A DNA stretch of 64,000 nt from Mesorhizobium sp. SCN 65-20 (GCA_001724355.1 MEEF01000006.1:1-64000), one strand, 5' to 3'. Numbered from the stretch's first letter, positions 21,075 through 30,984 are shown. The notes: generated by a model from the sequence alone, not told the origin. Program-made: numbers and translations.

Positions 21075-21569
21075 ATGGCAGGTAAAAGGTGGGCGGGCAA
21101 TCCCGTCCCGGTCAGCGACCTCGCGAGCGCCATCCTCGATCCCGTGCTGCGCAAGCGCACCGGCATTTCGGTCGGCCTCGTCCAGTCCTGGGAGGAGATC
21201 GTCGGTCCGAGGCTTGCCGCGAACTCGCGCCCGGAAAAGATCCAGTGGCCGCGTCGTCTCCACGAGGACGATCCCTTCGAGCCGGCCGTGCTCGTCATCG
21301 CCTGTTCGGGACCGGCAGCCCTGCACGTCCAGCACGAGACCGGCGAGATCATCGGACGGGTCAACTCGTACCTGGGCTTCAACGCCGTCGGAAGGATCCG
21401 CATCGTGCAGAAGCCGGTCTCGACCGCAAGCGCACCGCGCCCGCGACTGCGCAAGCTGACCGATGCGGAGAAGTCGAAATTGGCCGGGACGGTCGGCGGG
21501 ATCGAGGACGAGAGCCTCAAGGAGGCGCTCGAAAAGCTGGGCGCCGCGGTGGTCGCTTCGCGCAAATAG
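21075..21569 (+). CDS. DUF721 (DciA-like) protein
   Basis: A 164-residue protein with the DUF721 fold, a KH-like domain. DciA proteins of this family act as loaders of the replicative helicase DnaB in bacteria that lack DnaC. Seen: SVGLVQSWEEIVGPRLAANS, typical of the family start, and the LVIACSGPAALHVQHE strand-helix segment followed by INxY-like VNSYLGFNAVGRIRIVQ. The C-terminal tail is short and charged. The frame is open upstream, but ATG 21075 gives the family-like N-terminus. The role in helicase loading is inferred from the family. Confidence 0.88.
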   Translation: MAGKRWAGNPVPVSDLASAILDPVLRKRTGISVGLVQSWEEIVGPRLAANSRPEKIQWPRRLHEDDPFEPAVLVIACSGPAALHVQHETGEIIGRVNSYLGFNAVGRIRIVQKPVSTASAPRPRLRKLTDAEKSKLAGTVGGIEDESLKEALEKLGAAVVASRK

Positions 21570-21707
21570 GTGCCAGTTCTCAACCATTCGTGATCGACGG
21601 GTGGAAAAATGGCGATTGGTTTGGGGAAAGCCATGCCTTAATTCGCGCCAACTCTCGCATTCACGTATTTGCGCGTTGCAATATCAAACTATCGTCAGGT
21701 GATTCGT

Positions 21708-22439
21708 ATGTACCGACCCATTTCCCGCAGGACCGCCCTTACCGGACTGGCAGCCGTCTCGGCCGCAGCACTTCTGTCTGCCTGCAGCGATTCCGGCGAA
21801 GAGGCGAAGGCGGAATCCAAGCCTGCCGAACCTGCGGCTGCCACGGCTCAGTCGGCCACGCCCGCCGCAACCGTCCAGGCGCCGCCTTCGCAGGGCACCG
21901 TCGACATGGCCAAGCTGCTCGAGCCTGGCCCGCTGCCGGAAATGGTCCTCGGCAAGGCCGATGCGCCGGTCACGATCGTCGAATACGCTTCGATGACCTG
22001 CCCGCACTGCGCGCGCTTCCACGAGACGACGCTGCCGGAACTCACCAAGAAGTACATCGACACCGGCAAGGTGCGGCTGCTCTATCGCGAGTTCGCTTTC
22101 GACCCGCTGTCGGAGGCGGCCTTCATGCTTGCACGCTGCTCCAAGGACAACTATTTCCCGATGGTCGACGTGCTGTTCAAGCAGCAGCAGACTTGGGCCC
22201 GTTCCGAAAATCCGAAGGATGCGCTGCTGCAGATCGCCCGACTGGCCGGTTTTACACAGGAGACGTTCGAGGCCTGCTTGACTGACCAGAAGCTTCTGGA
22301 CGACATCAGGGCCGTGCGTGCCCGCGGCGAGAAGGATTTCGGGGTGGACTCGACGCCCACCTTCTTCATCAACGGGAAGCTTTACAAAGGGGCTATGACG
22401 ATTGAGGAAATGTCGGCGATCATCGACGGCATGCTCTGA
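21708..22439 (+). CDS. DsbA/BdbD-like thioredoxin-fold protein with Tat-like lipoprotein signal
   Basis: A 243-residue periplasmic thiol-disulfide oxidoreductase. The N-terminus combines a twin-arginine-like SRRTALTG with a hydrophobic core and a lipobox ending LLSAC, suggesting export as a lipoprotein. A low-complexity Ala/Pro linker follows. The DsbA fold then begins at about residue 75, with the active site MTCPHCARFHE (CPHC) and the cis-proline region DSTPTFFINGKLYKGAM. The helical insert contains two more cysteines (LARCSKDN, FEACLTD). Downstream smc begins 60 bases later, after a hairpin at 22453-22472. Its substrates are unknown. Confidence 0.88.
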   Translation: MYRPISRRTALTGLAAVSAAALLSACSDSGEEAKAESKPAEPAAATAQSATPAATVQAPPSQGTVDMAKLLEPGPLPEMVLGKADAPVTIVEYASMTCPHCARFHETTLPELTKKYIDTGKVRLLYREFAFDPLSEAAFMLARCSKDNYFPMVDVLFKQQQTWARSENPKDALLQIARLAGFTQETFEACLTDQKLLDDIRAVRARGEKDFGVDSTPTFFINGKLYKGAMTIEEMSAIIDGML

Positions 22440-22499
22440 CAATATCCCTGCGCCGAAGCCGTCGGGCTTCGGTGCACCCTTCTGCGCGGGGCAGCGCGG

Positions 22500-25400
22500 A
22501 TGAAGTTTTCGCGCCTCCGCCTTCTCGGGTTCAAATCCTTCGTCGAGCCCGGCGAGTTCGTCATCGAACGCGGGCTCACCGGCATCGTCGGGCCGAACGG
22601 CTGCGGCAAATCCAACCTTGTCGAAGCGCTGCGCTGGGTGATGGGCGAAAGCTCATACAAGAACATGCGCGCTTCCGGCATGGACGACGTGATCTTCTCC
22701 GGTTCCGGCACCCGGCCGGCGCGCAACACCGCTGAAGTCACGCTTTTCCTCGACAACACCGACAGGACCGCGCCAGCGTCGTTCAACGACGCGGACGAAC
22801 TCCAGGTGTCGCGCCGCATCGAGCGCGAGGCGGGCTCGGTCTATCGCATCAACGGCAAGGAAGCGCGCGCCAAGGACGTGCAACTCCTGTTCGCCGACCA
22901 GTCGACCGGCGCCCGCTCGCCGTCGATGGTGGGGCAGGGGCGCATCGGCGAACTGATCCAGGCGAAGCCTCAGGCGCGGCGCGCCTTGCTCGAAGAAGCG
23001 GCCGGCATCTCCGGGCTGCACACGCGTCGTCACGAGGCCGAGCTTCGTCTGCGCGCCGCCGAACAGAATCTCGAGCGCCTCGACGATGTGGTCGGCGAGC
23101 TCGAAAGCCAGATCGAGAGCCTCAAGCGCCAGGCCCGCCAGGCCTCGCGCTTCAAGAACCTCTCAGCCGATATCCGCAAGGCGGAAGCGACGCTGCTGCA
23201 TCTGCGCTGGACGCTGGCCAAGACCCAGGAAGGCGAGGCCCAGTCGGCCTTGGCCACGGCGACCTCTCTGGTGGCCGAACGCGCTGCCTTGCAAATGTCG
23301 GCTGCCAAGGACCAGGCCATTGGTGCCCACAAGCTGCCGGAGATGCGCGAGGCGGATGCCTCGGCTGCGGCGACGTTGCAGCGGCTGTCCATCGCCCGCA
23401 CGCAGCTCGAGGAGGAGGCCGGCCGCATCAATTCGCGCCAGAGCGAACTCGAACGCCGGCTGCAGCAACTCGATGCCGATATCGCGCGCGAGCAGCGCAT
23501 GATCGGCGACAACGCCGCGATCCTGTCGCGGCTCGATGCCGAGGAGCGGTCGCTCCGCGACGAGAACGACGGCGCGGCCGACCGCGAGGAGGCGACCCGT
23601 GTCGCCCTCGAAGAGGCGATGGCGACGCTGTCGAGCACGGAGGCCGAACTCGGCCGGGCGACGGCCGAACGTGCCGAGGCCGCCGCCGGGCGCAGCCAGG
23701 CCGAGCGCGCCATGCGCGACGCCGCCGAACGCCGCGATCGCTTTGCCCGCCAGCTTGCCGAACTCGACCGCGAAGCCGGAGAGATCGCCGCGCGCATCGG
23801 TGCACTCGCAGACCCCGCCGAAAAGCGCATGCTGGCCGAGGCCGCCCAGGAAGCGCTGGAAGAGGCCGAATACGCCGCCACCGAGGCGGAGCGTACCGTA
23901 GCCGAAGCTCGGCAGGCGGAAGCCGCGTCGCGCCAGCCTCTGCAGGAGGCCAAGGCCGAACTGGCGCGCATCGAGACCGAGGCGCGGACACTCGCCAAGA
24001 TACTCGCGGCCGTCTCCGGCGACGCCTATCCGGCCGTGCTCGAGCAGATCGGCGTCGATCGCGGTTTCGAGACCGCACTTGGCGCGGCACTCGGCGAAGA
24101 CCTTGAAGCGGCGCTCGACGGCGCAGCACCCGTTCACTGGAGCGGCGCCCATACGGCTCCTGGCGACCCGAAACTGCCCGCTGGCGCGCGCAGCCTCGCC
24201 GAAGTGGTCCGCGCGCCGCAACAACTGGCGCGGCGTCTGGCTCAGGTCGGTGTGGTCGATGCGGCCGACGGGCCGCTGCTGCAGCCGCTGCTTGCACCGG
24301 GACAAAGGCTCGTCAGCCGCGAGGGCGCCTTGTGGCGCTGGGATGGCCTGACCGCGAGCGCCGATGCGCCGACCGCCGCCGCGCAACGCCTCGCCCAGAA
24401 GAACCGCCTGGCCGAACTCGACGCCGAGGCGATCGAGGCGACGCTGGTCGTTCGCACTGCCGAGGAAGCGCTTGCACGGGCCGAAGCCGCCGTGCGCGAG
24501 AGCGCCGAGGCCGAACGTCTGGCGCGGCAGGCCTGGCGCGATGCGCAGCATCAGGTCGGCGCGGCGAGGGATGCGCTTGCCCAGGCCGAGAAGGCCGCTG
24601 GAGAATTGAGCAGCCGCAGGGCTGCGCTGGACGAGGCCCGGGCCCGCGTCGCCGATTCCCACGAGGAGGCGCAGGCAGCCTATGTCGAGGCCGAGGACAT
24701 GCTTGGCTCCGCGCCCGACCTCGGCGATCTGCAGGGCCGCCTGGATCAACTGGCCGCGGCAGTCGCCCGCGACCGCTCCGCGCTCGCCGATGCCCGTGCC
24801 GTGCATGACGGCCTCAATCGCGAGGCCGAGGCGAGGACGCGCCGGCTGGCTTCGATCGCTTCAGAGCGCCAGAGTTGGGTGATGCGTGCCGAAAGCGCTG
24901 CCGAGCAGATCGAGGCGCTGAGCGAGCGCCGCGAGGAAGCGGCTGCCGAGCGCGAGGCGCTGGTCGAGGCCCCCGATGAACTCGATGCCCGCCGCCGGAG
25001 CCTTCTGTCTCAGCTCGCGCAGGCCGAGGCGCTGCGCAAGGAAACGTCGGACAGGCTGCAGGAGGCCGAGGGTAAGCAGTCCGTACTGGACAAGGCGGCG
25101 ACCGCCGCCATCCAGGGGCTGGCTGAAGCCCGCGAGGCGAGGGCGCGTGCCGAGGAGCGGTTGACTGCTGCCGACGAGCGGCGGCGCGAGATTGAGGCGC
25201 GCATCCACGAAGTGTTGAACACGCCGCCGCATCTGGTGATCCGCCACACCGGCCTAGAAGCCGACAGCCTGTTGCCGGATCCGGTCGACGTCGAGCGGAC
25301 TCTCGAGCGGCTCAAGCTCGAGCGGGAGCGCCTGGGCGCAGTCAACCTGCGCGCCGAGGAGGAGCAGAAGGAGCTTTCCGATCGCCTCGAAGCCATCGTC

Positions 25401-25958
25401 TCCGAGCGCGAGGACATCATCGAGGCCATCCGCAAGCTCCGCCAGGGCATCCAGGGGCTGAACCGCGAGGGCCGCGAACGCCTGCTGGCCGCGTTCGACC
25501 TGGTCAACGGCCATTTCAAGCGCCTGTTCACGCATCTGTTCGGCGGCGGGACGGCCGAGTTGCAGCTGATCGAATCCGAGGATCCGCTTGAGGCAGGGCT
25601 CGAAATCCTGGCTCGGCCGCCTGGCAAGAAGCCGCAGACCATGACGCTGCTGTCGGGCGGCGAGCAGGCGCTGACGGCGATGGCGCTGATCTTCGCGGTG
25701 TTCCTGACCAACCCGGCGCCGATCTGCGTGCTCGACGAGGTCGACGCGCCGCTGGACGACCACAACGTCGAGCGCTTCTGCAATCTCATGGACGAGATGT
25801 CGGCTTCCACCGAAACGCGTTTCGTGGTGATCACCCACAATCCGATCACCATGGCGCGCATGGACAGGCTGTTCGGCGTAACCATGGCCGAGCAGGGCGT
25901 CAGCCAGCTCGTGTCGGTCGACCTGCAATCTGCCGAGGCCATGCGCGAGGCGAGCTGA
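22500..25958 (+). CDS. smc: Chromosome segregation protein SMC
   Basis: SMC forms the ring-shaped ATPase core of the condensin complex with ScpA and ScpB and compacts newly replicated DNA. The 1152-residue product has the full architecture: N-terminal Walker A GIVGPNGCGKSNLVEALRW, a Q-loop region, a long Ala/Glu/Arg-rich coiled coil, a hinge at about residues 490-640, the returning coiled coil, the ABC signature TLLSGGEQALTAMALIF at about residue 1050, and Walker B ICVLDEVDAPLDDHN. The coiled coil produces many false antisense ORFs. ATG 22500 is preceded by GCGGGGCAGCGCGG, only a weak ribosome-binding site. Confidence 0.97.
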   Translation: MKFSRLRLLGFKSFVEPGEFVIERGLTGIVGPNGCGKSNLVEALRWVMGESSYKNMRASGMDDVIFSGSGTRPARNTAEVTLFLDNTDRTAPASFNDADELQVSRRIEREAGSVYRINGKEARAKDVQLLFADQSTGARSPSMVGQGRIGELIQAKPQARRALLEEAAGISGLHTRRHEAELRLRAAEQNLERLDDVVGELESQIESLKRQARQASRFKNLSADIRKAEATLLHLRWTLAKTQEGEAQSALATATSLVAERAALQMSAAKDQAIGAHKLPEMREADASAAATLQRLSIARTQLEEEAGRINSRQSELERRLQQLDADIAREQRMIGDNAAILSRLDAEERSLRDENDGAADREEATRVALEEAMATLSSTEAELGRATAERAEAAAGRSQAERAMRDAAERRDRFARQLAELDREAGEIAARIGALADPAEKRMLAEAAQEALEEAEYAATEAERTVAEARQAEAASRQPLQEAKAELARIETEARTLAKILAAVSGDAYPAVLEQIGVDRGFETALGAALGEDLEAALDGAAPVHWSGAHTAPGDPKLPAGARSLAEVVRAPQQLARRLAQVGVVDAADGPLLQPLLAPGQRLVSREGALWRWDGLTASADAPTAAAQRLAQKNRLAELDAEAIEATLVVRTAEEALARAEAAVRESAEAERLARQAWRDAQHQVGAARDALAQAEKAAGELSSRRAALDEARARVADSHEEAQAAYVEAEDMLGSAPDLGDLQGRLDQLAAAVARDRSALADARAVHDGLNREAEARTRRLASIASERQSWVMRAESAAEQIEALSERREEAAAEREALVEAPDELDARRRSLLSQLAQAEALRKETSDRLQEAEGKQSVLDKAATAAIQGLAEAREARARAEERLTAADERRREIEARIHEVLNTPPHLVIRHTGLEADSLLPDPVDVERTLERLKLERERLGAVNLRAEEEQKELSDRLEAIVSEREDIIEAIRKLRQGIQGLNREGRERLLAAFDLVNGHFKRLFTHLFGGGTAELQLIESEDPLEAGLEILARPPGKKPQTMTLLSGGEQALTAMALIFAVFLTNPAPICVLDEVDAPLDDHNVERFCNLMDEMSASTETRFVVITHNPITMARMDRLFGVTMAEQGVSQLVSVDLQSAEAMREAS

Positions 25959-26006
25959 GACGCCTCGTGGGGGCGGGCGGAAAAATTCCTCTTGGGTGAC
26001 CGGCGG

Positions 26007-26558
26007 CTACTTTGCGCCCGGCGCAGCAGCCTCGGACAGCAGGTAGGAGAACGCCATGTCGCGTTCATCCTCATGCAATATGTCCATGTCGAACAGTTTC
26101 ATGCTGCGCAGCCCTTCGATCACGAGGAAAGCGACGATGAGTTTGGCCGCGTCGGTGCTTTCTGCTTTCAGCGTGTCGAGCAGCTGGCGCTTGTAGGTCC
26201 GGATGGGGTTGAGGAAATCGGGATCTTCCGCCAGGGCGGCAACGACGCCCGCGGCGGAGGGTTGCACCTGCTCGAACTCCTCGGCCGAGAGCTCTACATA
26301 GGCTGCGAGGCGGCTCGTCGGCTCGCCGCAGGCGCCTTGCGATTTTGCGACGAGCGTCGCATCGAACTTGGCGATGTAGTCCTCGACTAGGGCCTGCATG
26401 AGCTTCGCCTTTGTCGGAAAGTTGTAGAGAAGGCCCCCCTTCGACACCCCGGCCCGCTGGGCCACGGCGTCGAGCGAAAGATTGCCCGGGCCAGCACAGT
26501 CGGCAAGCTCGGCGGCGGCTGCGAGAATCTTCTCGCGGGAACTTGGTCGGCCGGACAT
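26007..26558 (-). CDS. TetR/AcrR family transcriptional regulator
   Basis: A 183-residue repressor. The N-terminal helix-turn-helix is clear (SREKILAAAAELA, then LDAVAQRAGVSKGGLLYNFP), ending in the TetR hallmark YNFPTKAKLMQALVE. The C-terminal ligand domain is variable. ATG 26558 is preferred over the longer frame because GAGGAAG lies 5 bases upstream. It is divergent from an RND efflux operon with a perfect dyad in the shared promoter. The standard inference is that it represses the pump, and perhaps itself, until a toxic substrate binds. Confidence 0.93.
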   Translation of the reverse strand: MSGRPSSREKILAAAAELADCAGPGNLSLDAVAQRAGVSKGGLLYNFPTKAKLMQALVEDYIAKFDATLVAKSQGACGEPTSRLAAYVELSAEEFEQVQPSAAGVVAALAEDPDFLNPIRTYKRQLLDTLKAESTDAAKLIVAFLVIEGLRSMKLFDMDILHEDERDMAFSYLLSEAAAPGAK

Positions 26559-26597
26559 TAGCGCTTCCTCATCTGTCAGGAGCACCTATATATCGGA

Positions 26598-26624
26598 TTG
26601 ACAATACCGTCCAGACGGTACAGT
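26598..26624 (+). promoter_or_regulatory. Efflux operon promoter with TetR-type operator dyad
   Basis: TTGACA at 26598-26603 is a perfect -35 hexamer. The dyad TACCGTCCAGACGGTA (26605-26620) has perfect 6-base arms and occupies the spacer up to a weak -10 (TACAGT or CAGTAA). Bound TetR protein would block polymerase. The layout fits repression of the RND genes by the divergent regulator. Confidence 0.7.
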
Positions 26625-26710
26625 AACGCCAACCTCGTTATGCAAGAATGAACCATTTGTGCATCGCGGCTGCTGACCCGATGCCGATTCCTTACCGATT
26701 GGGGATCCCC

Positions 26711-27880
26711 TTGATAAAGCGCTTCATCATCGCTCTCGTCCTCCTTGTCCTCGTCGTCGGGGGCATCATTGGCTTCAATATGTTCCGCGACAATGCGATC
26801 CAGCAGTTCTTCGCCAACATGCCGGTCGCCGCCGTCACCGTTGCCACTGCCAAGGTTGAACCTGCGCCGTGGAAGCCGGGCATCGAAACCATCGGCACGG
26901 TGAGCGCTTCCCAGGGCGTCGACCTGACCGTCGAAGTGAGCGGCGTCATCAAGGACATCCGGTTCGCCGCAAATCAGCACGTCAACAAGGATGACGTGCT
27001 AGTTCAGCTCGACGACACCGTCCAGCAGGCCGACCTCGCTGCCGCCAAGACGCAGGCTGCACTCGACAAGCAGTTGTCGGAGCGGGCGGAAGCTCTGCAG
27101 CAGCGCGGTGTCGGCTCGGAAGTCGTGCGCGACTCGACGCAGGCCGCAGCCTCCACCTCGGCCTCGCAGGTCGAAAAGCTGCAGGCCGTTCTGGACCAGA
27201 AGCAGCTTAAGGCACCGTTCTCCGGCATGATCGGCATTCCGAAAGTGGACAACGGACAGTTCATCTCGCCCGGCAACACCGTCGCCACGCTCCAGAACAT
27301 CGAGACGATGCGCGCGGACTTCTCCATTCCGGAGCAGCAGCTCGGCCTGCTGAAGATCGGCCAGCCGGTCCGTTTCGGCCTCGCCGAGGACGACATGCCG
27401 TTCAGCGGTTCGATCGTCGGCATCGACCCCAAGGTCGATCCGCAGAGCCGCCTGGTCTCGGTTCGCGCCGAGATCGTCAATCCGGAGGGCAAGCTCAGCC
27501 CCGGTCAGTTCGTGCGCGTCCGCGTCGTGTTGCCGGAAGAGGAGGGCGTCGTCGCGGTGCCGCAGACCGCGCTGACGAGCAGCCTCTATGGCGACTTCGT
27601 CTATGTCGTGCGCCCGGCAGCCAAGGCCGAGCCGGCACCTGCTGCCGGAGCTGCCGTCGCTGCGGAACAGCCCAAGGCCGAGCCGGCGCTCGCCGTCAGC
27701 CAAATCTTCGTCAAGGTCGGCCGTCGCGCAGAGGGCCGCGTCGAGATCGTCGAGGGGGTGAAGCTCGGCGACGAGCTGGTGATCGCCGGACAGAACCGGC
27801 TGACCAATGGCACCCCGGTCAAGGTCGACAACACCGTGTCGCCCACGCCAGGGGCTGGCGCACAGGCTGCTGCGAAATGA
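26711..27880 (+). CDS. RND efflux periplasmic adaptor (membrane fusion protein)
   Basis: This is the adaptor subunit that links an RND pump to an outer-membrane channel. It has an N-terminal membrane anchor (LIKRFIIALVLLVLVVGG), then the barrel-sandwich/lipoyl half TIGTVSASQGVDLTVEVSG, an alpha-hairpin of moderate length, and the partner lipoyl half QLKAPFSGMIGIPKVDNGQ. Beta-barrel and membrane-proximal domains follow, the last containing an unusual Ala/Pro-rich insert near residues 305-325. TTG 26711 with GGGGA at good spacing is the preferred start (389 residues); in-frame ATGs at 26648 and 26681 lack a ribosome-binding site. The stop overlaps the pump gene by ATGA. No outer-membrane channel gene is nearby. 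Confidence 0.92.
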   Translation: MIKRFIIALVLLVLVVGGIIGFNMFRDNAIQQFFANMPVAAVTVATAKVEPAPWKPGIETIGTVSASQGVDLTVEVSGVIKDIRFAANQHVNKDDVLVQLDDTVQQADLAAAKTQAALDKQLSERAEALQQRGVGSEVVRDSTQAAASTSASQVEKLQAVLDQKQLKAPFSGMIGIPKVDNGQFISPGNTVATLQNIETMRADFSIPEQQLGLLKIGQPVRFGLAEDDMPFSGSIVGIDPKVDPQSRLVSVRAEIVNPEGKLSPGQFVRVRVVLPEEEGVVAVPQTALTSSLYGDFVYVVRPAAKAEPAPAAGAAVAAEQPKAEPALAVSQIFVKVGRRAEGRVEIVEGVKLGDELVIAGQNRLTNGTPVKVDNTVSPTPGAGAQAAAK

Positions 27881-30800
27881 GTTTCTCCGACATTTTCATC
27901 CGCCGCCCCGTCCTGTCGACGGTCGTGGCCCTCATGATCCTGCTCGTCGGGTTCCAGGGCATCTTCAACCTCTCGGTGCGCCAGTATCCCGAGGTCGAGG
28001 AGACGGTGATCACCATCTCCACCGTCTACCCTGGCGCGAGCGCCGACCTGATCCAGGGCTTCATCACCGCGCCGATCGCTGCGGCCGTGTCGACCACGGA
28101 GAACATCGACTACGTCAAGTCGGAAAGCCGCCCGTCGTCGAGCACCGTTACGGTGCAGATGGAACTGGGATCCAACCCCGACACCGCGCTGACCGAGGTC
28201 ATGTCCAAGGTCCAGCAGGTGCGCGGCCAGCTGCCTGCCGACGCCGAGGACCCGACCATCGTCAAGGGCACGGGCATGCAGTTCGCCATCATGTACCTGG
28301 CGATGCAGAACCCGAACATGACGGCGGAGCAGCTGACGGAGTACATCGAGCGCGTCATTCGCCCGCGCATGTCGACCATCGAAGGCGTCGCCGAGGTGCA
28401 GATCCTTGGCGCCGCCAAGTATTCGATGCGCGTATGGATCGATCCGGTGAAGCTTGCGGCGCGCGGCATGACCGCCGCCGAGGTGCTCCAGGCCATCAAC
28501 CGCTCGAACTTCCTGTCGGCGCCCGGCAAGACCAAGAACGAATACGTCGCCTATTCGATCACGATGAAGTCGACGCTGCAGACGCCCGAGACGTTTGCCG
28601 AAATGCCGCTCAAGTCGGACAACGGCGATGTCGTCCGGCTGCGGGACGTTGCGCGTGTCGAACTCGGGGCCGAAAACACCGACACCGTCGTCAATTTCAA
28701 CGGCGAGCCCGGCACTTTCATCGGCATCTTCCCGACGCCGTCGGCCAACCCGCTGAACACTGCGGCGGCGGTGATCGATGAACTGCCGGAGTTAAGCGCA
28801 AGCCTGCCCGACGGCATGACCATCACGATGGTCTATGATTCCACCGAGACGATCAGTGCTTCGATCGAGGAGGTGTTCAAGACCATCGCCGAGGCGGTGG
28901 CCATCGTCGTCGTCGTCATCCTGCTGTTCCTGGGTTCGTTCCGATCGGTGCTGATGCCCGTCGTGACGATCCCGCTCTCGCTCATCGGCGTCTGCTTCGT
29001 GCTGTTGATGATGGGCTACTCGATCAACCTGCTGTCGCTGCTGGCAATGGTGCTGGCCATCGGACTGGTCGTCGACGACGCCATCGTGGTGGTGGAGAAC
29101 ATCCATCGCCACATCGAGGAGGGCATGACGCCGATGCAGGCGGCCTTCAAGGGGATGCGCGAGATCTTCGGGCCGGTCGTCGCCATGACGATCACGCTCG
29201 CTGCCGTCTTCGCTCCGCTGGTGTTCACCGGCGGGCTCACCGGCTCGCTGTTCCGCGAGTTCGCGATCACGCTCGCGGGCGCCGTCATCATCTCCGGCTT
29301 CGTTGCCGTGACGATCACGCCGATGATGTCGGCGCGCATGCTGAAGGCCGGCAACCACAGCCGCTTCGCGGCGCTTGTCGATCGCACCTTCGAGCGCATC
29401 GCCAACCGCTATGAACGGCTGGTGCGGGGCTCTCTGAACTATCGCCCGGTGACGCTTCTCGTCGTCATTGCGCTGGTTTCGGTGACTGGCTTCATGTTCT
29501 TCAAGACTTCGAGCGAGTTGGCCCCGGAAGAGGATTCCGGCGCGCTGTTCGCGCTGGTGACGGCGCCGCGCTACGCGACGACCGAATACACCAGCCTGTA
29601 CACCGACCAGATCCGCGGCCTGACTAAGGACCTGCCAGAACTCAAGACCAGCTTCTCCATCGTCGGCATGGGCGGTGCGACCAATTCGGGCTTCTCCGTC
29701 TGGGCGCTGAACGACTGGGCCGACCGCACGCGCTCGCAGAAGGAAATCCAGACCGACATCCAGGGACGCCTGTCCAAGGTCAGTGGCGTCGAGGCACTGG
29801 TCTTCGCGCCGCCCTCGCTGCCGGGTGCCGGCGGCGGCCTGCCGATCTCCGTCGTCATCCAGTCGACCGGTGATCCGAGCCAGGTCTACGAAGTGGCCGA
29901 GCAGATCAGGGAGAAGGCGCAGGCGTCGGGACGGTTCATCGTCGTCCAGAACTCGCTCGCCTTCGACGCGCCGCAGGTGACGGTCACGATCGACCGCGAC
30001 CGCGCCGCGGCACTCGACCTGCCGGTCAGCGAGATCGGCATGACTCTCAGCCTGCTGGTCGGCGGTGGATCGATCGCCCAGTTCGACCGCGATTCGAACA
30101 GCTACGACATCATCATGCAGGTGCCGGAGCAGTATCGCGCGAACCCGGAGAAGCTCGGCGAGTTCTTCGTCCGCAGTGTCAACGGCCAGATGGTGCCGCT
30201 CTCTGCCGTGGTGACGATCAAGACCAATGCGTCGCCGGCGGCGATCGAGCAGTTCAACCAGCTCAACTCGGCGACCATCTCGGCCTTGCCGGTTCCAGGC
30301 GTCACCACCGGAGACGGGCTGACGACGATCGAGGACATCGCTCGGCCGCTGCTGCCGGCTGGTTTCTTCATCGACTATGCGGGCCAGTCGCGCCTCGAGG
30401 CCGAACAGGGCTCAACGATCCTGATCGCCTTCGCGCTCGCGATCGTCGTGATCTACCTGGTGCTGGCGGCGCAGTTCGAGAGCTTCCGCGACCCGCTCAT
30501 CATCATGATGTCGGTGCCGCTGTCGATCTTCGGCGCCATCGTGCCGCTGAACCTAGGGCTTGGCACGCTGAACATCTACACCCAGGTGGGACTGATCACG
30601 CTGATAGGCCTGATCACCAAGCACGGCATCCTGCTGGTCGAATTCGCCAACCAGCAGCGCGAGGAACATGGCCTGTCGGTGCGCGATGCGATCATCGCGT
30701 CCGCCAAGGTCCGCCTCCGCCCGATCCTGATGACGACGGCCGCCATGGCGCTCGGCGTCGTGCCGCTCATCATCGCCTCGGGTGCGGGTGCCGCCGCCCG

Positions 30801-30957
30801 CTACTCCATGGGCCTGGTGATCTTCGCGGGCGTGCTGGTGGGAACGCTGTTCACGCTGTTCGTGGTGCCGATGTTCTACACCTTGATCGCCCGCAAGGAT
30901 CTCGCCAAGCACGCCGAGATGCCGGACGAAAAGCAGATGGCCGAACCGGCCCACTGA
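27877..30957 (+). CDS. RND efflux pump inner-membrane transporter (HAE1/MexF-AcrB type)
   Basis: A 1026-residue proton-driven multidrug pump. The N-terminus FSDIFIRRPVLSTVVALM is typical of the hydrophobe/amphiphile efflux family. The proton-relay aspartates are in LVVDDAIVVVENIHRH, in the fourth transmembrane helix. Two large periplasmic loops and 12 helices are consistent with the hydropathy, and the second half contains the matching GLITKHGILLVEFANQ segment. It is coupled to the adaptor gene by ATGA and followed by a terminator. Substrates cannot be read from sequence; the divergent TetR suggests induction by a toxic compound. Confidence 0.95.
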   Translation: MSFSDIFIRRPVLSTVVALMILLVGFQGIFNLSVRQYPEVEETVITISTVYPGASADLIQGFITAPIAAAVSTTENIDYVKSESRPSSSTVTVQMELGSNPDTALTEVMSKVQQVRGQLPADAEDPTIVKGTGMQFAIMYLAMQNPNMTAEQLTEYIERVIRPRMSTIEGVAEVQILGAAKYSMRVWIDPVKLAARGMTAAEVLQAINRSNFLSAPGKTKNEYVAYSITMKSTLQTPETFAEMPLKSDNGDVVRLRDVARVELGAENTDTVVNFNGEPGTFIGIFPTPSANPLNTAAAVIDELPELSASLPDGMTITMVYDSTETISASIEEVFKTIAEAVAIVVVVILLFLGSFRSVLMPVVTIPLSLIGVCFVLLMMGYSINLLSLLAMVLAIGLVVDDAIVVVENIHRHIEEGMTPMQAAFKGMREIFGPVVAMTITLAAVFAPLVFTGGLTGSLFREFAITLAGAVIISGFVAVTITPMMSARMLKAGNHSRFAALVDRTFERIANRYERLVRGSLNYRPVTLLVVIALVSVTGFMFFKTSSELAPEEDSGALFALVTAPRYATTEYTSLYTDQIRGLTKDLPELKTSFSIVGMGGATNSGFSVWALNDWADRTRSQKEIQTDIQGRLSKVSGVEALVFAPPSLPGAGGGLPISVVIQSTGDPSQVYEVAEQIREKAQASGRFIVVQNSLAFDAPQVTVTIDRDRAAALDLPVSEIGMTLSLLVGGGSIAQFDRDSNSYDIIMQVPEQYRANPEKLGEFFVRSVNGQMVPLSAVVTIKTNASPAAIEQFNQLNSATISALPVPGVTTGDGLTTIEDIARPLLPAGFFIDYAGQSRLEAEQGSTILIAFALAIVVIYLVLAAQFESFRDPLIIMMSVPLSIFGAIVPLNLGLGTLNIYTQVGLITLIGLITKHGILLVEFANQQREEHGLSVRDAIIASAKVRLRPILMTTAAMALGVVPLIIASGAGAAARYSMGLVIFAGVLVGTLFTLFVVPMFYTLIARKDLAKHAEMPDEKQMAEPAH

Positions 30958-30984
30958 GGCCGCAAGGAACCGAAACTGCGACAA

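Noticed and set aside
22453..22472. Hairpin CCGAAGCC/GGCTTCGG between the DsbA-like gene and smc as a terminator
   Set aside because: The stem is only 8 bp and no T-run follows, so the evidence is too weak to call a terminator.
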